This document shows, one piece after another, positions 16,401 through 24,587 of a DNA stretch of 64,000 bases. The position numbers were made by a program, and so were the translations under genes. The notes under the pieces are model-generated. The model did not search any database. It had not been told where the DNA came from and saw only the letters and a program-made list of their open reading frames with translations. Source of the stretch: Winogradskyella helgolandensis (GTDB lineage Bacteria > Bacteroidota > Bacteroidia > Flavobacteriales > Flavobacteriaceae); assembly GCF_013404085.1 (NCBI RefSeq), contig NZ_JABFHO010000001.1, positions 2,615,001 to 2,679,000 on the forward strand, in the 5' to 3' direction. Position 1 is the first letter of the stretch. Every line of letters starts with the position of its first letter.

Positions 16401-19111
16401 GTAACAGTAGTTGTAAGTGAAGATGATACCGGGTCTACAAATTGTACGCTTGTAACATCAATTTCATAAGTTCCTGCAGAGTCATTATCTAAAACATTAA
16501 TTTCTATCGGAGCATCAATCTCATCAGAAGTTACACAAATAGAGTCATCATTTGCCATAGGAATAATTAATTGAGAAGGACAACGTGCTCCGTCACCAGG
16601 TTCTATATCAATTAATTCACCATGAAGTGTAGCTACTAAATTTCCTGTATGTGGTAATGCTATTCTATAAATGTTTCCAGAAATATTGTTTGCAATGTAC
16701 ATGTTGCCAAGTGCATCCATGTAAGCTGTTCCAAACGCGTTAGTTGTTTCTGAACTTAATCCTGAAATGATTCCAAGGTCATCTATAGTGTTATTAGTTG
16801 TATTAAAACGAAGTAATTTTCTATTCGTTGTACTCGTTACCATATAAATGTTTCCATCCACAGGGCTAACTACGATATCATTAATACTAACATTGTAATT
16901 TAATAAATTAGTTGATGTTAAATAGTTTGGACTAGAAGGATTTAAGTCTATAGATATGAATTTGTTTTCACCATATAAAAACAGAATACCATTTGCATTG
17001 ATATCACCAGAACTATAATCTCCAACTGTAAATGGTCCAACAATTGGAAGGAACTCTACATTGGCAGATGCATCAATTTTTACTATATTATTCGTGTTTT
17101 GTTGAATACCATAAATATTATTGTCTAAAATATTATAACCAATACCGTTAACAAATTGAGATTCAGATGGGTCTGAAATTAAAGGTGCTTTAATTAAGGT
17201 TTGCGCATGTGTTGCTAAATCGTAAGAATATAAACCAGAAACATAATCATTATTACTATCTCTATCATTGACGATTATATAAGCAAAACCCTCATCACAA
17301 TCAAAAGGGGTATTTAAACATTCTGCAGGAGAAGGTCCTGTTAATGCAATAGAACTACATTTATCTTGAATAGTTACATTGTAAATTTCAACAACACTTT
17401 CAATAGGGCCCGAAACCCAAGTTGTAGTACCGTCACCATTATCTGTAAATGTTCCAGATTGGCCATTTCCAGAAGCAGTAAAAGGAGCAGTACCTGTAAA
17501 TGTAGCTTCAATAGTGTACTGGGTTCCGTGAACAACTGTACAACTAGTTTCCTCTGGTGATACTAAAGCAATTTCACTACTAAAATCAACGGTAACCGCT
17601 AATCTTTCAATACTTTCACAACCAGCAGTGCTTGTTTGAGAAGCATAATAAGTATCACCATTATTTACAACAGTATCTAAATCTAATGCGTTATCACTAG
17701 TTTGATTGGCGTACCATATAATATCATTTCCTGAAGCTACTAAATCAGCTACAGTTGCATTTTCACTTTCACAAAATTCTTGTGATGCTGAACCCGTTGG
17801 CGCTTCAGTATCATTTAAATTTATAGTTATAACTCCTGGTGTTGAAGTAAAACCTATCACATCAAGAATTGTATATTCAATAGAGACACCTGTAAAACTA
17901 GCTAAAGCTTGAAATGTCACCTCTCCATTTGTTCCTAAAGTAAATGTACCTTGACCAGAAACAGTTACAGAATTTGATGGTAACGATGTGTTAGGGTCAA
18001 TGAGCTGTACAGAATTAGGGTCAATTGTGTATGTACCTTCAGAATCATTATCAGCTACATTAAGTGTAATAGTTGTAGTTCCTGATGTGATACAAACACT
18101 ATCTGCAATAGCAATGGGTTTAGTAGGTTGAGAAGGACAACGTGCGCCATCACCTGGAATTACTCCTGGTAAATTACTGTAGAAAGTAGCAGTTGTACCT
18201 CCTAAGTGAGGTGTTGCAATTTTATAAGTATTACCTGAAGAATTATTTGCAACATACATGTTACCTAAAGCATCCATGTAAGCGGTACCAAATGAATTAG
18301 AAGATTCAGATTGTAATCCTGAAACACTTCCTAAATTAGTAATGGTATTCGTAACAGGATCAAATTCATATAGTAATCTTGAACCTGAGCTTGTCAACAT
18401 ATATAATTTATTGTTAACAGGGCTAAAAGCCATATCATTAACAGAATTAGAATGTTGTAAAACAGTATTGGCCACTAAGTAATCCGGACTTGATGGGTTT
18501 AAGTCAATAGCTACAAATTTGCTGCTTCCAAATAAATATAAAATTCCATTCTCATCGATATCACCGGATGCATAATTACTTCCTGTAAAACCTGTAACAT
18601 CCAATAATTCTATATCTCCGTTGCTATCAATTTTAACAACCTTACTGCTGCCTTGTAATATTCCATATAAGAAATTATCAATAACATTGTATCCAATGGC
18701 ATTAATAAACTGTGACGTATTTGTTTCAGCAATTATAGGATCCTTAATTACACTTAGTGCATTTGTAGATAAATCAAATGAATATAAACCTGTAACATTT
18801 CCGTTAGAACTTGAAACATTTGTTAAAATGTATCCAAAACCATCATCACAATTAAAAGGAGCATTGGCTTCACCAATGTTTGCTTTTTGTAATTCTGTAT
18901 AATTTGAAGGCTTGTGAAGCTTAAAAGCTTCATCTGTTGAACTGTAAATCTCTGACGGCACTTGGGTCTGAATTTTTAGTCCTTTTTTATTCGTTGGCAC
19001 AATAGTTTGACCAAAAGAATAAAAATTAACCAGAACTAGAGTCATGATAAACACCAATCTCGTTAGAGACGTTCTAGGTGTTTTAGATTTGGGATTGTAT
19101 AAATGTTTCAT
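13403..19111 (-). CDS. Giant modular T9SS type B cargo / adhesin with HYR repeats
   Basis: A 1902-residue surface protein. N-terminal signal region (MKHLYNPKSKTPRTSLTRLVFIM... to SFGQ, about residue 35). Residues ~82-598 and ~599-1115 are two copies of a large module: a DUF6923-like propeller (GFGYILTNVSSS, GLYSFDLSTNAL), a CshA-like Ig region (ADSVCITSGTTTITLNVADN) and further Ig-like segments ending in CESIERLAVTVD. Residues ~1226-1557 are four 83-residue HYR-like repeats (DITVECDVDVSDLLITGDV, RTWTLADDCDNTTTFIQTI), followed by two more divergent ones to ~1720. The last ~90 residues (VITKAVTANGDAHNEFFTIT, IFNRWGAEIYKSNNY, GTYYYIINL) are the gliding-motility-associated/type B C-terminal sorting domain. 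It is Cys- and Asp-rich and presumably adhesive. PorP/SprF and OmpA partners follow in the same operon. The binding target is unknown. Confidence 0.93.
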   Translation of the reverse strand: MKHLYNPKSKTPRTSLTRLVFIMTLVLVNFYSFGQTIVPTNKKGLKIQTQVPSEIYSSTDEAFKLHKPSNYTELQKANIGEANAPFNCDDGFGYILTNVSSSNGNVTGLYSFDLSTNALSVIKDPIIAETNTSQFINAIGYNVIDNFLYGILQGSSKVVKIDSNGDIELLDVTGFTGSNYASGDIDENGILYLFGSSKFVAIDLNPSSPDYLVANTVLQHSNSVNDMAFSPVNNKLYMLTSSGSRLLYEFDPVTNTITNLGSVSGLQSESSNSFGTAYMDALGNMYVANNSSGNTYKIATPHLGGTTATFYSNLPGVIPGDGARCPSQPTKPIAIADSVCITSGTTTITLNVADNDSEGTYTIDPNSVQLIDPNTSLPSNSVTVSGQGTFTLGTNGEVTFQALASFTGVSIEYTILDVIGFTSTPGVITINLNDTEAPTGSASQEFCESENATVADLVASGNDIIWYANQTSDNALDLDTVVNNGDTYYASQTSTAGCESIERLAVTVDFSSEIALVSPEETSCTVVHGTQYTIEATFTGTAPFTASGNGQSGTFTDNGDGTTTWVSGPIESVVEIYNVTIQDKCSSIALTGPSPAECLNTPFDCDEGFAYIIVNDRDSNNDYVSGLYSYDLATHAQTLIKAPLISDPSESQFVNGIGYNILDNNIYGIQQNTNNIVKIDASANVEFLPIVGPFTVGDYSSGDINANGILFLYGENKFISIDLNPSSPNYLTSTNLLNYNVSINDIVVSPVDGNIYMVTSTTNRKLLRFNTTNNTIDDLGIISGLSSETTNAFGTAYMDALGNMYIANNISGNIYRIALPHTGNLVATLHGELIDIEPGDGARCPSQLIIPMANDDSICVTSDEIDAPIEINVLDNDSAGTYEIDVTSVQFVDPVSSSLTTTVTIPGEGTFTVSNSGVVTFEAEPGFSGTSVDYIITDIIGTPSMVATITVNLNTLDAPTGNTNQEFCESSAPTITDLNATGETIQWYASEAETTPIDASEALIDGNIYYATQTSSEGCESIERLAVTVVLNADITLQTAEETICSDDNTTYTIVATFTGSAPFTASGIGQPGTWVDNNDDTFTWTSDAIPANQPYTVDIQDTNSCNTVTLSGEAAICCEFIVSCPTFQETTVSCYGEIPSQTTYTIDEFEALGNSDGIIGDDACGIIIITAQNSTNQNTCNQTITRVYTITSYEDTNGNGILDTNETTVLNSTECAQSITVNDTIAPTFTVPADITVECDVDVSDLLITGDVIDEADNCSVGLEAIFSDSIEDGTCPSASVITRTWTLADDCDNTTTFIQTITVQDTTAPTFTGPADITIECDVDATDLSITGNVTDEADNCAVDLEAIYSDTVEDGTCPGASIITRTWTLADDCDNTTTFIQTITVQDTTAPTFTGPEDITIECDVDITDVSVTGDVTDEADNCAVDLDAIYTDSIEDGTCPGASVITRTWTLTDDCDNTTTFIQTITIQDTTAPTFSVPSDITIECDEDITDITITGDVTDEADNCAVDLEATYSDSVADGTCPSSSVISRTWSLTDDCDNTTTFVQTITIQDSTAPSFNETLPEDLEVECDAVPEAETFTASDNCGTATVTFSEDITNGSCMGEYIIERTWIAADDCGNEAIHTQIISVQDNTAPTSVTAFEETVNVLCDNIPEVPSLVFEDSCSNDIDVSFTEESTQTNNSEDYDIVRTWTVTDDCGNQALFTQTIAVELTNTMQATDINLCIEDSEIDLFDLLSGDFDNNGTWSVVSGNATINGSLFDPASAEVGEYIFMYSIEDANCPADIEVTVTLDDDCVVLSCGEDDVVITKAVTANGDAHNEFFTITGVEDCGFVIELQIFNRWGAEIYKSNNYLNDWGGESHSSSVGSSGKVPTGTYYYIINLKNSGLEPFAGPIYVATN
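14442..15437. repeat. Four tandem 249-bp units (HYR repeats)
   Basis: Corresponding points of the motif gtatcttgaa occur at 14442 (as ctatcttgaa), 14691, 14940 and 15189, with the next register at 15438. The period is exactly 249 bp (83 codons), four times. Units are highly similar at DNA level, suggesting recent expansion or homogenisation. A further, more divergent unit (about 240 bp) begins near 14202. Confidence 0.9.
15770..18868. repeat. Two ~1.55-kb diverged direct repeats in the adhesin
   Basis: The stretches ~17318-18868 and ~15770-17317 encode the same ordered series of domains with clear residue-level similarity: NAPFNCDDGFGYIL versus NTPFDCDEGFAYII; FGTAYMDALGNMYVANN versus FGTAYMDALGNMYIANN; CESIERLAVTV in both. 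The similarity continues to the end of the module. The two copies are equal in length to within a few codons. Confidence 0.8.
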
Positions 19112-19136
19112 CTGAAGCTTTTTTAAGTTAATCAGG

Positions 19137-19400
19137 TTATGATTGCTTTAAAATATGATTTTGAGTTATATAGGTTGAAAAGGTTTTATAAATATATAAT
19201 AGTTGTAAATAGTTCTCCGTAATAGTATGCTTTTTATTTAAATAAAACGCTTTCATTGTATTAATTAGTGCTGGTCTAGAACACTTTGTCACTACCTTTT
19301 GTTTAGTAACACTATAACTATCCACGGACAACTTATAGTCTAACGTACTTAAAGATGAAAAACCTGACGTAAAATACATTATAGGTAAAATTATTTTCAT
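19137..19400 (-). CDS. Doubtful 87-codon ORF, possibly a small secreted protein
   Basis: Reads MKIILPIMYFTSGFSSLSTLDYKLS and then a Lys/Thr/Tyr-rich sequence. The start is preceded by a good A/T-rich stretch, the N-terminus could be a short signal sequence, and it lies 25 bases upstream of the adhesin gene on the same strand. Against it: no recognisable domain, unusual composition, and it may simply be the long leader of the adhesin transcript. Weak candidate. Confidence 0.3.
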   Translation of the reverse strand: MKIILPIMYFTSGFSSLSTLDYKLSVDSYSVTKQKVVTKCSRPALINTMKAFYLNKKHTITENYLQLLYIYKTFSTYITQNHILKQS

Positions 19401-19518
19401 ATTAAAAAATTTTATGTTCGCTTAGCGATGTTCTATTTTTTCGATGATTTAAATACATCAATTTTTAGTTAAACATATACAATGTCTAATTGGTAATCAA
19501 AATATTTAGAGGGAGGGA

Positions 19519-19540
19519 TTTTGGTATTTAAATACCAAAA
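19519..19540. promoter_or_regulatory. Perfect 22-bp palindrome between adhesin and polyphosphate operons
   Basis: TTTTGGTATT TAAATACCAAAA (19519-19540, written here with a break) is a perfect palindrome with no spacer. It lies in the roughly 310-base gene-free stretch 19401-19711 between the minus-strand adhesin operon and the plus-strand sixA-ppk1-ppx operon. It has no U-run and the arms are too contiguous for a good hairpin, so a dimeric repressor or activator site is more likely than a terminator. The rest of 19401-19711 shows no gene and no clear -7 box. Confidence 0.55.
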
Positions 19541-19711
19541 ATGGATTTATTAATATATTTTTAATTTGGGGTCTTTTACATTAATTTTACGGAACAAAAT
19601 AAGTTATTAATAAATAAACAATCAAATAATCAAGTTAAAGCGGCAATATACTCGTCAAAACGGACATACGCAACCTTTTATCGAAAAAAATTAGCACTTA
19701 ATCGGAAAAAA

Positions 19712-20200
19712 ATGAAGGAAATTTTACTAGTTAGGCACGGAAAATCGTCTTGGGAATTTGATGTAACGGATTTTTACAGACCTTTAAAGCAGAGAGGAAT
19801 AGAGGATTCGTCGTTGGTTTCTAGGGAGTTAGAAATGAAAGGGAGTGCTCCAAATGTGATTTATTCAAGTCCAGCAACTAGGGCATTAAGTACATGTAAA
19901 ATTTTTGCAAAAATTTTAGAAATCCCTGAAAATGAAATTACTATTGTCGAAGACTTATATGATTTTGAAGGACGAAACGTTATTAACTTTATTAAAACAT
20001 TACCAAATGAGTTAAATAAGGTTATGATTTTTGGTCACAATCATGCTTTCACATCAATTTCTAATATATTTGGGGATAGATTTATAGATAATCTTCCTAC
20101 AAGTGGTTTAGTGAAACTAACTTTTGATATTGAAGATTGGAAAGATCTAAAAAAAGGAACGACAGAATTTATTATAATCCCAAAGGATTTAAAAGAATGA
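19712..20200 (+). CDS. SixA-like histidine phosphatase
   Basis: A 162-residue histidine-phosphatase-superfamily protein. The RHG motif LLVRHGKSSWEF (about residues 5-16) supplies the phospho-accepting His. The partner residues lie in YSSPATRALSTCKI and the second catalytic His in VMIFGHNHAFTS. SixA proteins remove phosphate from histidine phosphotransfer proteins; in Bacteroidota the family often accompanies polyphosphate genes. Its stop codon overlaps the ppk1 start (ATGA at 20197-20200), so the two are probably translationally coupled. The start ATG follows a GGAAAAAA stretch. Confidence 0.88.
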   Translation: MKEILLVRHGKSSWEFDVTDFYRPLKQRGIEDSSLVSRELEMKGSAPNVIYSSPATRALSTCKIFAKILEIPENEITIVEDLYDFEGRNVINFIKTLPNELNKVMIFGHNHAFTSISNIFGDRFIDNLPTSGLVKLTFDIEDWKDLKKGTTEFIIIPKDLKE

Positions 20201-22251
20201 CAAAAGACAAAAACACTTATATTAATAGAGAGTTAAGTTGGTTAAAGTTTAATGAGCGTGTATTACAAGAAGCTGCAGATAAGGATGTCCCTCTAATAGA
20301 AAGGTTACGTTTTTTAGGTATTTTTTCTAATAATTTAGATGAGTTCTTTAAAGTTAGATATGCCACCGTAAAACGAATTTACGAAGCAGGAAAAGGTGGT
20401 AAGTCTGAATTAGGAGGTATTAGAGCAGGTGATCTTTTAGAAGAGATAACGCAGATAGTTATAACACAGCAAAATTACAGTTTGGAGATTTTAGAAGAGA
20501 TTGATATAGAGCTTCAAAATGAAAATATATATATTATTAATGAAACTCAAATTGATAAAACCCATCATGAGTTTATTAAAAATTATTTCTATCAAGAGTT
20601 AAGTCCGGCGTTAGTCGTAATAATGCTTAATGAGGATGTTGCGTTACCAGAACTCATGGATATTTCTGCTTATTTAACCGTGAAAATGACCAATTCAGAT
20701 GGAAAGGATCAGGTGGCATTGATTGAGATCTCTTCAGCTATGGATCGTTTTGTAGTTCTGCCGAGTAAAAATGGTGCTAACTATATTATTATGGTAGATG
20801 ATATTTTGAGATATTGTTTAGACGATATTTTTAACATCTTTACTTACGACAGTATTAGTGCTCACATGATTAAGATTACAAGAGACGGTGAATTAGATTT
20901 TGACAGTGATTTAAGTAAGAGTTTTATAGATAAACTTTCAGAAAGTGTTAAAGATAGACAGAGTGGAGAACCAGTGCGTTTTGTCTATGATATGAATATA
21001 AATGACGACACTTTAAGTTTTCTTCTAAAGCACATGTCTATAGATAAAAAAGAGAGTATTATTCCAGGTGGTAGATATCATAACCGAAGAGACTATATGA
21101 GTTTCCCAAGTTTAGGTAGAGCGGATTTACTTTATGATAAAATTAAACCGCTTCCTGTAAAAGGACTCAGTTTAGAAGAGAGTATTTTTACAACCATTGC
21201 CAAAAAGGATTATATGGTTTATACACCTTACCATACATTTTCTTATATCGTTAAGTTTTTGAGGGAAGCTGCGTTGGATCCTAAGGTAAAAACCATAAAA
21301 ATTACGATTTATAGATTGGCTCAAATTTCTCATGTAGCTAGTTCCTTAATTAATGCGGCTAAAAATGGTAAAAAAGTAACCGTTTCAATAGAACTGAGAG
21401 CACGTTTTGATGAAGCAGCAAATATTAATTATGCTGAACAAATGCAAGATGAAGGGATTAAAATGCTCTTTGGTGTTACAGGATTAAAAGTCCACTGTAA
21501 GATGTGTGTTATAGAGCGTGAAGAAAATGATAAATTAGTAAGATATGGTTTTATAAGTACCGGAAATTTTAACGAATCTACAGCAAAAATTTATACGGAT
21601 TTTACGTTAATGACTGCAAATTCTAAAATATTAAAGGAAGTAAATAAGGTATTTGACTTTTTTGAAGTCAATTATCAAGTTAACAGATATAAACATATCA
21701 TTACCTCACCGCATTATACGAAGTCTAAGATATTTGCATTAATAGATAAAGAAATAGAAAGTGCAAAAAAAGGAAAGCCAGCTTATATTAAACTAAAAAT
21801 GAATAGTATAAGTAGCTATAAAATGATTGATAAGTTATATGAAGCAAGTAGAGCTGGTGTAAAGATTCAAATGATAGTTAGAGGGTTGTGTTGTTTAGTG
21901 CCAGGAGTTAAAGGCATGAGTGAAAATATTGAGGTTATTAGTATCATCGATAAATTTTTAGAACATACACGCTTGTATATTTTTTCGAATGAAAATAATC
22001 CAAAAATTTATATTTCCTCTGCAGATTGGATGACTAGAAATATAGATAATAGGGTAGAAGTGAGCTGTCCAATATATGATGAAGATATTAAAGTTGAGTT
22101 GCAACATTTATATGATATTTGCTGGAATGACAATGTAAAAGCACGTGTTATAAACGAAATTCAGGATAATTCTTATCGAAGAAACGACAATCCTAAAGTA
22201 AGAGCTCAATTTGATACCTATAAGTATTACTTAAATAAATTAGAAAGATAA
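20197..22251 (+). CDS. ppk1: Polyphosphate kinase 1
   Basis: Makes inorganic polyphosphate from ATP, reversibly. The frame is open from 20137, but the ATG at 20197 overlaps the sixA stop and gives the canonical family start (YINRELSWLKFNERVL), so I use it (684 residues, normal). Recognisable parts: N-domain up to ~110; LYDKIKPLPVKGL and KDYMVYTPYHTFSYIV before the catalytic domains; the phosphorylated His in GVTGLKVHCKMCVIE; STGNFNESTAKIYTDFTLMT (PLD-like C1 domain); and IVRGLCCLVPGVKGMSENIE (C2 domain). Followed after 2 bases by ppx. The sixA-ppk1-ppx operon links polyphosphate synthesis and breakdown. Confidence 0.96.
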   Translation: MTKDKNTYINRELSWLKFNERVLQEAADKDVPLIERLRFLGIFSNNLDEFFKVRYATVKRIYEAGKGGKSELGGIRAGDLLEEITQIVITQQNYSLEILEEIDIELQNENIYIINETQIDKTHHEFIKNYFYQELSPALVVIMLNEDVALPELMDISAYLTVKMTNSDGKDQVALIEISSAMDRFVVLPSKNGANYIIMVDDILRYCLDDIFNIFTYDSISAHMIKITRDGELDFDSDLSKSFIDKLSESVKDRQSGEPVRFVYDMNINDDTLSFLLKHMSIDKKESIIPGGRYHNRRDYMSFPSLGRADLLYDKIKPLPVKGLSLEESIFTTIAKKDYMVYTPYHTFSYIVKFLREAALDPKVKTIKITIYRLAQISHVASSLINAAKNGKKVTVSIELRARFDEAANINYAEQMQDEGIKMLFGVTGLKVHCKMCVIEREENDKLVRYGFISTGNFNESTAKIYTDFTLMTANSKILKEVNKVFDFFEVNYQVNRYKHIITSPHYTKSKIFALIDKEIESAKKGKPAYIKLKMNSISSYKMIDKLYEASRAGVKIQMIVRGLCCLVPGVKGMSENIEVISIIDKFLEHTRLYIFSNENNPKIYISSADWMTRNIDNRVEVSCPIYDEDIKVELQHLYDICWNDNVKARVINEIQDNSYRRNDNPKVRAQFDTYKYYLNKLER

Positions 22252-22253
22252 TT

Positions 22254-23159
22254 ATGCTGAAGATACAGAAGTTTGCAGCTATCGATATTGGATCTAATGC
22301 CGTAAGGTTATTAATTTCAAATATTATAGAACAAGATGATGAACCTACAATCTTTAAAAAAAACTCATTAGTTCGTGTACCTATTAGATTAGGTGCAGAT
22401 GTATTTCTAAAAGGAAAGATATCGAAATATAATCAAGAACGAATGTTAGATACTATGATGGCCTTTAGTCTCATTATTAAGTCTCATGGAGTATCTCGCT
22501 ATAAAGCCTGTGCGACGTCTGCGATGAGAGAAGCTAATAATAGTGCTCCTTTATCAGAAAAAATATTTGAAACTTGCGGTATTAATATCGAAACTATTGA
22601 TGGTGAAGAAGAAGCGGCTATAATTGCTGCAACCGATTTGCAATCCTTTATTAATCCTAATAAAACATATCTTTATGTAGATGTTGGTGGTGGAAGTACA
22701 GAGTTTTCTATCATTCATAATGGAGATAAAAAAATGTCTAGATCATTTAAAATCGGAACTGTAAGATTGTTAAATGATATTGTTAAAAGCGAAACATGGA
22801 GAGAGTTAGAAAACTGGATTAAAGAAAACACTAAACAATACGAGAAAATAGAATTGATAGGTTCTGGTGGAAACATCAATAAGATTTTCAAAATTTCAGG
22901 TAAGGATGTCGGCAAACCGTTAACATATTTCTATTTGACGAGCTATTACAAAATGCTTCAAAATTATTCTTACGAAGAGCGCATTACAAAGTTAAATCTA
23001 AACCAAGATAGAGCAGATGTTATCATTCCTGCCACCCGAATATACTTATCTGCAATGAAATGGAGTGGTGCAAAAGATATATATGTACCCAAAATAGGAC
23101 TATCAGATGGTATTATTAAAAGTATGTATTATGAAACAGTGTCTAGTGTTGAAGTGTAA
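22254..23159 (+). CDS. ppx: Exopolyphosphatase (Ppx/GppA family)
   Basis: Hydrolyses terminal phosphates from polyphosphate (or pppGpp in GppA relatives). The ASKHA-fold motifs are present: AAIDIGSNAVRLLISNI (phosphate-1 loop, about residues 8-24), CATSAMREANNS, the YVDVGGGSTEFSII phosphate-2 motif (about 141-154) and LIGSGGNINKI (adenosine-type loop). At 301 residues it lacks the C-terminal domains of the 500-residue E. coli Ppx, as is normal for the short family. It starts 2 bases after ppk1. Confidence 0.93.
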   Translation: MLKIQKFAAIDIGSNAVRLLISNIIEQDDEPTIFKKNSLVRVPIRLGADVFLKGKISKYNQERMLDTMMAFSLIIKSHGVSRYKACATSAMREANNSAPLSEKIFETCGINIETIDGEEEAAIIAATDLQSFINPNKTYLYVDVGGGSTEFSIIHNGDKKMSRSFKIGTVRLLNDIVKSETWRELENWIKENTKQYEKIELIGSGGNINKIFKISGKDVGKPLTYFYLTSYYKMLQNYSYEERITKLNLNQDRADVIIPATRIYLSAMKWSGAKDIYVPKIGLSDGIIKSMYYETVSSVEV

Positions 23160-23263
23160 TTTTGATAAATAATAGTCCATTTGTCCGATTTTTAGCAAAG
23201 TAGACCTAATAATTGATATGGATTTATAATTTAATTTATCTTCGTAATCTCAAATCGATAATT

Positions 23264-23794
23264 ATGAAAAAATATTTAGTTGCCTTAGTATTCGTTTCTT
23301 TCACTTCTATAGTTATGTCTCAAGATATTCTATACGGTGTAAGAGGTGCCTTAAATGTGTCTAATCTAGACTTTGATCCTGATGCTAATTTTGAAAACAA
23401 ACACAGAAATGGTTTTGCCTTTGCTGGTTTTGCTGATTTTAATCTATCAGATAATTTGTCATTGTTAACAGAACTGCAATGGTCTGCTGAAGGAGGTAAA
23501 GAAAGAAACCTTAGAGCAGATTATCTAAAATTACCGATCCTTCTTAGATTTTCAATATCAGATGATCTGTTGTTAGGTGTTGGTCCTCAGGTTGCTTTAA
23601 AAACATGGGAATATGAAGACGCTTTCTCAACATTTGTGTTTTCTGGTGTTGCAGGTGTAGAGTATATGATTACTGATGAGTTGTTCTTGGATGCAAGATA
23701 TTATTATGGAATTACCAATATCTTAGATGAAGATTTAACAGATATTGAAGCTAAAAACCATGTGATTCAATTTGGTTTTGGAATCAAATTATAA
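23264..23794 (+). CDS. Outer-membrane beta-barrel protein (PorT/OMP_b-brl family)
   Basis: A 176-residue protein from the ATG at 23264, which begins a clean signal peptide (MKKYLVALVFVSFTSIVMSQ). The frame extends upstream to 23213 but that adds 17 non-signal residues. The mature part has the alternating pattern of an eight-stranded barrel (GVRGALNVSNLDF, FAFAGFADFNLSDNLSLLTEL, LRFSISDDLLLGVGPQVAL) and ends with an aromatic/aliphatic C-terminal strand (HVIQFGFGIKL). Role unknown; probably a structural or small-solute outer-membrane protein. A strong terminator follows. Confidence 0.85.
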   Translation: MKKYLVALVFVSFTSIVMSQDILYGVRGALNVSNLDFDPDANFENKHRNGFAFAGFADFNLSDNLSLLTELQWSAEGGKERNLRADYLKLPILLRFSISDDLLLGVGPQVALKTWEYEDAFSTFVFSGVAGVEYMITDELFLDARYYYGITNILDEDLTDIEAKNHVIQFGFGIKL

Positions 23795-23819
23795 AACGAA
23801 ATTACTTCAAATATTATAT

Positions 23820-23852
23820 AAGCCTTAACAGATGTTGAGGCTTTATTTTTTT
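23820..23852 (+). terminator. Rho-independent terminator
   Basis: AAGCCTTAAC (23820-23829) pairs with GTTGAGGCTT (23834-23843), with one G-U pair and an AGAT loop, followed by TATTTTTTT. It ends the outer-membrane protein gene and overlaps the last bases of the convergent T9SS cargo gene. Confidence 0.85.
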
Positions 23853-24547
23853 ACAAATTTTAAGGTGGTTAATGTGTTGTTGCTGTCACTAAAATTTATA
23901 AAATAAAGGCCAGATAATAAGTGGTGTACCTCTATGTTTGTTGTAGTGAGTTCTGATGTAAAAATCAGTTTTCCTTCTAAATTGAATATGGTATATTTTA
24001 AATTTTGAAATGATAAATTATCATCAAAGTTTAACAATAATTGGTCTTCAACAGGATTCTTTACAATGCGAATTGAATTGGCATTATAATCAAAATCGTT
24101 TACTGAAAGTGCTTCCTTGCTAAAACTTAAAAACTTGCTATTGTCATTAGCAGAGCGACCTTCATCATCGGTAATACTAGTAAGGATTAAGTTCTCACCA
24201 TTATTGATGATTTCAAAACCAAAGGTGTTTACAGATTCATCACTAAGTATTGAAAAATAAGCATTCTCAAAGTCACTAGATGGTTCGCAAATATTTGTTG
24301 TTGGAGTAAAGCTTTCAATATTAATTTCATCTCCATCACCTTGATAAATATAATAATCACCATTAAATGTATTACAGACTCCTGTACCATTAAATGAAAT
24401 GTTACCAAAAAAAGGGTCTGCTTCTAATCCTATTGTAATACTAGGTGATTCAGTAGACTGGGCACTATACGTAGTGTCATTATCAGAAACGGTTTGTAAA
24501 TACCATGTTCTATTTAATATAGCATTAGTTTCTGTTTTCTGGTACAC
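23843..24547 (-). CDS. T9SS type A cargo, C-terminal part of a frameshifted gene
   Basis: Encodes 234 residues from a GTG at 24547. Residues ~10-150 form a META/lipocalin-like beta domain (NRTWYLQTVSDNDTTYSAQS, VCNTFNGDYYIYQGDGDEIN). Residues ~160-234 are a type A C-terminal sorting domain (IRIVKNPVEDQLLLNFDDN, YTIFNLEGKLIF, LSGLYFINF, LTTLKFVKK). There is no signal peptide. The same frame is open upstream to about 24640 (reading VYPSVHSYEIAGSGDEQTLT), where it meets the end of the signal-peptide-bearing frame 24588-25058. The whole stretch 23843-25058 is 1216 bases (3n+1), which fits a single gene broken by a one-base indel near 24640. Confidence 0.8.
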   Translation of the reverse strand: MYQKTETNAILNRTWYLQTVSDNDTTYSAQSTESPSITIGLEADPFFGNISFNGTGVCNTFNGDYYIYQGDGDEINIESFTPTTNICEPSSDFENAYFSILSDESVNTFGFEIINNGENLILTSITDDEGRSANDNSKFLSFSKEALSVNDFDYNANSIRIVKNPVEDQLLLNFDDNLSFQNLKYTIFNLEGKLIFTSELTTTNIEVHHLLSGLYFINFSDSNNTLTTLKFVKK

Positions 24548-24587
24548 TATTGAATCTCCATTAGAGTTACTAAGTGTCAGCGTTTGT

